Assembly (NCBI RefSeq): GCF_022842375.1
Contig: NZ_JALHPR010000012.1
Coordinates: forward strand, 62,001 to 126,000
Direction of reading: 5' to 3'
Source: Elioraea sp.
GTDB lineage: Bacteria > Pseudomonadota > Alphaproteobacteria > Acetobacterales > Acetobacteraceae
DNA: 64,000 nucleotides
A program made the translations under genes and the position numbers. Every line of letters begins with the position of its first letter. Within the stretch, counting starts at the first letter, position 1. This document shows, in pieces, positions 60,311-64,000 of the stretch. Below the pieces are notes generated by a model, which did no database searches, was not told the DNA's origin, and saw only the letters and a list, made by a program, of their open reading frames with translations.

Positions 60311-60963
60311 GGTGTGATCACCGGCCCTTGGAAGCGCCTGCCGGGAGGCTTGGCGAACAGCCGCCTGACCATCGGCGCGAAGGCCTCGATGGGCAGGGTC
60401 GGATAGTGCGGGTCGATCGCGTTCTGGTCGAACCGCGCAACGAAATCGGCGGCGTCGGCGAAGAAGGGGTGCCCGTCGAACCGCTCACGCTCGTGGCTGT
60501 CGAAATGCGGGTGGTCATGCGCATGGTGGGTCTGGAACACCTGGTGCATCTCGAGCACCCAGCGGTTGCGCTCGGAGATGTAGGGGCGCAGGAGGGCTGC
60601 GGCGAACTCGCCATGGCTCGGACCCGCCATGGTGAAGCCGATATCGTGCAGCAGTGCCACGACGACGAACTCCTCGTCTGCGCCCGACTGCATCGCCATC
60701 GTCGCCGCCTGGAGCCCGTGCGCATACATCGACAGCGCGTAGCCGAAGCTCGCATCGCCGCGTGCCGCCTCGAACAGGCCGAGCACGAGCTCTGCCTGGC
60801 GCCCCTGCATGTACGCCTTGCGCTGCGCCTCGATCAGCCGCCACTCGGCGCCGGTCAGCGCGTCGAGCTCCGGCTTCTCGATCAAGGTGAAGTCGGGGCG
60901 CCACAGGGGTGGGCGACCAGGTGGTTCTGCCGGGAAGCCATCCATTCTGCGATCCTTCGCCAA
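60307..60963 (-). CDS. HD-domain protein (metal-dependent hydrolase or diiron oxygenase-like)
   Basis: A 218-residue protein. A two-metal ligand pattern can be traced: His82, His106-Asp107 (LLHDIG), His117, His140 and Asp179. The 24-residue step from His82 to His106 matches both HD phosphohydrolases and the mixed-valent diiron oxygenases (PhnZ, TmpB, myo-inositol oxygenase). A short histidine-rich stretch HHAHDHPHFDSH follows. The substrate-binding lysine of PhnZ is not obvious. It lies beside a 2OG oxygenase in the same operon. Confidence 0.75.
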   Translation of the reverse strand: MAKDRRMDGFPAEPPGRPPLWRPDFTLIEKPELDALTGAEWRLIEAQRKAYMQGRQAELVLGLFEAARGDASFGYALSMYAHGLQAATMAMQSGADEEFVVVALLHDIGFTMAGPSHGEFAAALLRPYISERNRWVLEMHQVFQTHHAHDHPHFDSHERERFDGHPFFADAADFVARFDQNAIDPHYPTLPIEAFAPMVRRLFAKPPGRRFQGPVITP

Positions 60964-60987
60964 TCAAGGCCTCCCGCGCATCATCGG

Positions 60988-62001
60988 CTAGAGCGCATCC
61001 GGAGGGTAGACGTTGCGGAGTTTTCCTTCGCGGAGATAGAGCGCCGCGGTCTCGGCCGCCTTCCGCCGCATGTCGGCCTGCGCCTCGGGCGAGTGGAATG
61101 CGGCGTGCGGCGTGATGATCAACCTGCCGGCGACCGCAGGGTTCCCCGCGATCCAGGCGGCGATCAGTGGATGCGCCGGGTCTGGCGGTTCCTCCGCCAG
61201 CACGTCGAGCCCTGCTGCCTGCACGTGACCGGCGGCGAGCGCAGCGGCAAGTGCATCAAGGTCAAGAATACCGCCGCGTGCGGTGTTGACGACGACGGCA
61301 CCTGGCGCGAGCCGGGCAAGTGACGCGGCATCGATCAGGCCCTTCGTTCGCCGCGTCAACGGCGCGTGGATGGTGAGGATGTCGGCACCATCGAGCGCCT
61401 CTGCGAGCGTCTCGGCGCGCCTGAGGCCGAGCGCGCGGTCGACACCCTGGGGCAGGTAGGGGTCGTGGAACACGACATCGACGCCGAAGGCCTTGAGCCT
61501 GAGCGCGACCGCGGTGCCGATGCGCCCCAGCCCGACGATCGCCGCACGCTGCGCGCCCATCCGCCGCAGTCCGCCCGCCGTCTCCCATCCCCAGTTGCGT
61601 CGAAGGTCGGCCCGCAGCGCGCCGTCATAGGCAACGAGGCCTCGGCGGAGTGCGAGGATCATCGACACGGCGTGATCGGCCACCTCGGTCGTGCCGTAAT
61701 CGGGCGTGTTGCAGAGCGGGATGCCGCGAGAGGCGAGCGCGATCCGGTCCACCCGGTCAACGCCGACGCCATAGCGCACCACGATGCGGCACTGCTCGAG
61801 CAGGGCGATCCGCGCTGCATCAAGTCGGAACCGGAACAGCATGACCGCATCGGCCGAACGCCACCGCTCCTCGGCGATCTCATCCGGCGTTTCGACCCGG
61901 GCATAGTCGAGCACGGCATCGGGCCCGAAGATCGCCCGCTCGACGCCGTCCCCCTCCTCCGGGAAGGGAAAGCCCGGGAACAGGATCCGCGGAGCGGTCA
62001 T
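60988..62001 (-). CDS. D-2-hydroxyacid dehydrogenase, C-terminal-binding-protein-like
   Basis: A 337-residue NAD(P)-dependent dehydrogenase. The cofactor loop is IVGLGRIGTAVALRL, and the catalytic Arg, Glu and His are in NTARGG, LAEEPP and TPHAAF. It would reduce a 2-oxoacid to the D-hydroxyacid or run in reverse. It is most like the CtBP branch. It overlaps the CMD gene stop by four bases; 24 bases separate it from the HD gene. Its stop codon is within CTAGAGCG. Confidence 0.9.
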   Translation of the reverse strand: MTAPRILFPGFPFPEEGDGVERAIFGPDAVLDYARVETPDEIAEERWRSADAVMLFRFRLDAARIALLEQCRIVVRYGVGVDRVDRIALASRGIPLCNTPDYGTTEVADHAVSMILALRRGLVAYDGALRADLRRNWGWETAGGLRRMGAQRAAIVGLGRIGTAVALRLKAFGVDVVFHDPYLPQGVDRALGLRRAETLAEALDGADILTIHAPLTRRTKGLIDAASLARLAPGAVVVNTARGGILDLDALAAALAAGHVQAAGLDVLAEEPPDPAHPLIAAWIAGNPAVAGRLIITPHAAFHSPEAQADMRRKAAETAALYLREGKLRNVYPPDAL

Positions 62002-62618
62002 GCATGCTCCCAGTCATCGAGCGTCTTGGTGTTCGGGGGCGAGAGGCCGAGCACGTCGCCGGCCGTGGTCACACCAAGGCCGTTGAGCAGGCGGTTGGAG
62101 TAGTTGAAATAGGCAGAGACCTGGTTGGCCTCGAGGATCTCGCCATCCTCCGCCCCGGCGGAGCGGAGCGTGGCGATGTCGGCTGCCTCCATCGCCTGCG
62201 GCGTGAGCGTGAGTTTGCGCACGTAACGCAGCAGCGCGAGTTCCTTGCCCGCGAACGCATCCTCGGGCCGTGCGGCGGAGAGCGCAGCAAAAATCACCCG
62301 CCCACGCTCCTCGCCCACCAGCCGACAGAGGCCGGCGTAATGATGCGCGACCGAATAGTCGCACGCATTGGCAAGGCTCGTGTACACGCCGAGCGCCTCG
62401 AGGAACCAGACAGGCGTGACGTTGTCGGCGTGGTGCAACACCGACTTGTAGAGGGCGCTGTGCCCCTCCATCGTGTGCGGGCGAAGCGAGTGCGCGCGCA
62501 TCACGTTGTCGACGCGATCGTCAGGCCCCTTCACGCGATCATACAGCATGCGGAGGTAGCCGGTGCTCTCACCGTAGGGCACGAGCCTGATCCAGGCTGG
62601 GTTCGTTGCGTCGGTCAC
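61998..62618 (-). CDS. Carboxymuconolactone decarboxylase/AhpD-like protein lacking the CxxC pair
   Basis: A 206-residue all-alpha protein. It has the peroxidase-related CMD layout: MRAHSLRPHTMEGHSALYKSVL, then ALGVYTSLANACDYSVAHH, and a C-terminal region with ANQVSAYFNYSNRLLNGLG. The usual redox EYCxxxH or CxxC motif is CDYS here, so only one cysteine remains with the following histidines. Typical members detoxify peroxides or take part in ring-lactone decarboxylation. It overlaps both neighbouring genes by four bases. Confidence 0.82.
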   Translation of the reverse strand: MTDATNPAWIRLVPYGESTGYLRMLYDRVKGPDDRVDNVMRAHSLRPHTMEGHSALYKSVLHHADNVTPVWFLEALGVYTSLANACDYSVAHHYAGLCRLVGEERGRVIFAALSAARPEDAFAGKELALLRYVRKLTLTPQAMEAADIATLRSAGAEDGEILEANQVSAYFNYSNRLLNGLGVTTAGDVLGLSPPNTKTLDDWEHA

Positions 62619-63616
62619 AGATCCTCCTCGACATCCTCGGCAATCAGGGCGGCATGGTCGCCAGGTTCGACACGACCGCGCGCGGCGACCGCGAGAACGG
62701 CTCCCCCCACCACGGCGCGCAGCGTCACGGGTGGGCGGGCGGGTTCACGCCAGTGATGCAGAACAGCGACCGCATCGCCAGGGGCGACGCTGTCGCACGG
62801 CGAGACCATCGGCTCCAGCACACCATCGGCGGGCACGACGACGGCGGCGCGCGGCCCTGCGACGGCCACGATGCGCTGCGGCGCCCCCGGGCCGCGGGGG
62901 CCATCGAGAACGCCGGCATGGACGAGCAGGTTCATCACGGCGGCGCGGCCGCGTGCGAGGGACTGGCGATCCGCCCGGCCACCACCGCCGAGTTCCATCG
63001 CCACCATCGGCACGGATGCAGCGGCGGCAGCGCTGTTGAGGCTGTGGCCCGTCGAAGTGCCGCCGAGGATCTGGATCAGCGGCAAGCCTGTCACCCGCGC
63101 CGCAGCGAGGTTGGCTGCGAACAGCGCCCGATCATCGGTGCGCGTGGCCAGCGCGGCATCGGCGTAGATCGCGGTCGATCCGCCGGAGTGAAGGTCGGCC
63201 GCGAGCGCACATGATGGCAGCAGCGCCTCGACGATCGTGGCGACCGCGCGCGTCGGCCCCGCAGGCAGGCCGCCGAGGAACGCCCGGTTCAGGTTGCCGC
63301 CATCGAGCGGCGAGACGCGCGCCGAGGCCGCGACCGCGGGGCGGTTCAGCGCCGGCAGGATGATGATCCGCCCGCGCAGCGATGCGGGATCGAGCCGGTG
63401 CAGAAGGTCGAGCAGGATCGCCTGGCCTTCATACTCGTCGCCGTGGTTTCCGGCAGCGAGCAGCACCGTCGGCCCCTCACCACCCGCGAGCACGCCGACG
63501 GGGACGGGAACGTGGCCGAAGGCATGCCGATCATCGGAGTGGACGAGCCTGAACGCGCCGATGCTCCGACCGCGCGCTGCAAGATCGATATCGCAAAAGA
63601 CCGTACCCCCGTTCAC
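62615..63616 (-). CDS. Succinylglutamate desuccinylase/aspartoacylase-family deacylase (DoeB/EutE-like)
   Basis: About 333 residues, a zinc-dependent deacylase. Zinc ligands are in AAGNHGDEYEGQ (His, Glu) and ADLHSGG (His); SPLDGGNLNRAF completes the active site. The N-terminal TVFCDIDLAARG and the GNHGDEYEG form recall ectoine-degradation N-acetyl-diaminobutyrate deacetylase (DoeB/EutE). I used the GTG at 63616, which gives this conserved N-terminus; longer readings add a basic tail. First gene of the minus operon, divergent from an amino-acid ABC permease. Confidence 0.83.
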   Translation of the reverse strand: MNGGTVFCDIDLAARGRSIGAFRLVHSDDRHAFGHVPVPVGVLAGGEGPTVLLAAGNHGDEYEGQAILLDLLHRLDPASLRGRIIILPALNRPAVAASARVSPLDGGNLNRAFLGGLPAGPTRAVATIVEALLPSCALAADLHSGGSTAIYADAALATRTDDRALFAANLAAARVTGLPLIQILGGTSTGHSLNSAAAAASVPMVAMELGGGGRADRQSLARGRAAVMNLLVHAGVLDGPRGPGAPQRIVAVAGPRAAVVVPADGVLEPMVSPCDSVAPGDAVAVLHHWREPARPPVTLRAVVGGAVLAVAARGRVEPGDHAALIAEDVEEDL

Positions 63617-63701
63617 GACGTGATCATTGACTTGCCTCGACCCGACGGCAACAGTTTGTTGCAACGCAACGAACGCGCCAAGGCGCTGGAGCTTCCTGTT
63701 G

Positions 63702-64000
63702 ATGGGGCGTGCCCTCACGATGCTGCGCACCCCCACGGGCGAGGCGCTTCGCCTGGTCGTTCTCGCCGGCGGCATGCTCTGGCTCATCGTCAATGGAGCG
63801 ACGAGCTTCGGCTACAACTGGCAGTGGCACCGCGTGCCGCGCTACCTCGGCCAGAGCTTCGAGGGAGCGTTCTTTGCCGGCCCGCTGCTGAAGGGCCTCG
63901 CCGTCACGATCGAAATCTCTGCCGTTGCGTTGGTCCTCTCGTTCCTGTTCGGGCTGATCGCGGCGCTGGCGCGCCTGCGCGGGACGACGGTGGGCCAGGC
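63702..64000 (+). CDS. Polar amino-acid ABC transporter permease (3' end outside window)
   Basis: The first 99 codons of a HisM-family permease. A short cytoplasmic start is followed by a helix (about 18-31, LVVLAGGMLWLIV), a periplasmic segment with NWQWHRVPRYLG, then LLKGLAVTIEISAVALVLSF and FGLIAALARLRG, the normal first conserved region of these permeases. It diverges from the deacylase operon across 85 bases. In ectoine-type loci an amino-acid ABC system sits next to a deacylase like this one. The ATG at 63702 has ggag ten bases upstream; an in-frame ATG at 63720 is an alternative. Confidence 0.85.
   Translation, partial: MGRALTMLRTPTGEALRLVVLAGGMLWLIVNGATSFGYNWQWHRVPRYLGQSFEGAFFAGPLLKGLAVTIEISAVALVLSFLFGLIAALARLRGTTVGQ

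Noticed and set aside
60307-60963. Naming the HD protein PhnZ
   Set aside because: The metal-ligand pattern fits, but the substrate-binding lysine of PhnZ is not evident and the HD fold is shared with many phosphohydrolases.
1-64000. tRNA, rRNA, CRISPR, IS elements, prophage or origin sequences
   Set aside because: No cloverleaf-type sequence, regularly spaced repeat array, transposase, integrase or clustered DnaA-like boxes were seen by eye on either strand.

Overview
The window is a gene-dense, high-GC stretch with very short intergenic gaps, many ATGA or GTGA start/stop overlaps, and large numbers of solute-uptake genes. Typical features are a C-P lyase operon, a TRAP transporter, a Bug-family (tripartite tricarboxylate-like) binding protein, branched-chain and polar amino-acid ABC transporters, and form II (AYRGAGR-type) molybdenum hydroxylase sequence. 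By inference this is a free-living alphaproteobacterium of the Rhodospirillales/Acetobacteraceae kind (Roseomonas- or Elioraea-like). No rRNA, tRNA, CRISPR array, insertion sequence or prophage gene was seen, and no gap longer than about 210 bp exists.

Region 1 (1-12591), phosphonate use. The plus strand carries phnG (cut by the window edge), H, I, J, K, L, M and a 2H-phosphoesterase-like phn gene. Facing it, the minus strand carries phnD, two phnE permeases, a hexapeptide acetyltransferase and phnN. The two operons meet tail to tail with overlapping 3' ends. The ATPase phnC is absent here. Upstream of phnD lies a MacA-like adaptor plus MacB/FtsX-like permease, also without an ATPase.

Region 2 (12743-20346): a mandelate racemase-type enolase, hutU, hutH and a complete TRAP transporter, all co-directional. 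The rest of the histidine pathway is missing. Region 3 (20351-23450): a cheA-cheW pair with a CheA-receiver fusion and no other chemotaxis gene.

Region 4 (23542-35342): a catabolic island with an Asp/Glu racemase-family gene, a Bug-type binding protein, an HCCA isomerase-like protein, an amidohydrolase, a GntR regulator with a perfect palindrome in front, a thiol dioxygenase, an ATC-hydrolase-like protein, a five-gene branched-chain-type ABC transporter and an FAD oxidase. It ends at a 108-bp palindromic element that supplies the stop codons of both convergent genes.

Region 5 (35443-51494, minus strand): a lone molybdenum hydroxylase large subunit downstream of a type I secretion operon (two ABC exporters, an HlyD adaptor, and a 2,786-residue protein with about 20 tandem Ig/cadherin-like repeats and an RTX-like C-terminus). 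Both exporter ATPases have degenerate signature motifs, which is the most striking oddity of the window.

Region 6 (51701-58191): a minus operon of a polar amino-acid permease, an SDR and an unrecognised internally duplicated protein, divergent from a Rieske oxygenase, binding protein, FAD oxidase and GST. Region 7 (58188-64000): a tightly overlapped minus operon running from a DoeB/EutE-like deacylase through a CMD/AhpD-like protein, a D-2-hydroxyacid dehydrogenase, an HD protein and a HisC-like aminotransferase to a 2OG-Fe(II) oxygenase. It is divergent from a polar amino-acid ABC permease that runs off the window.
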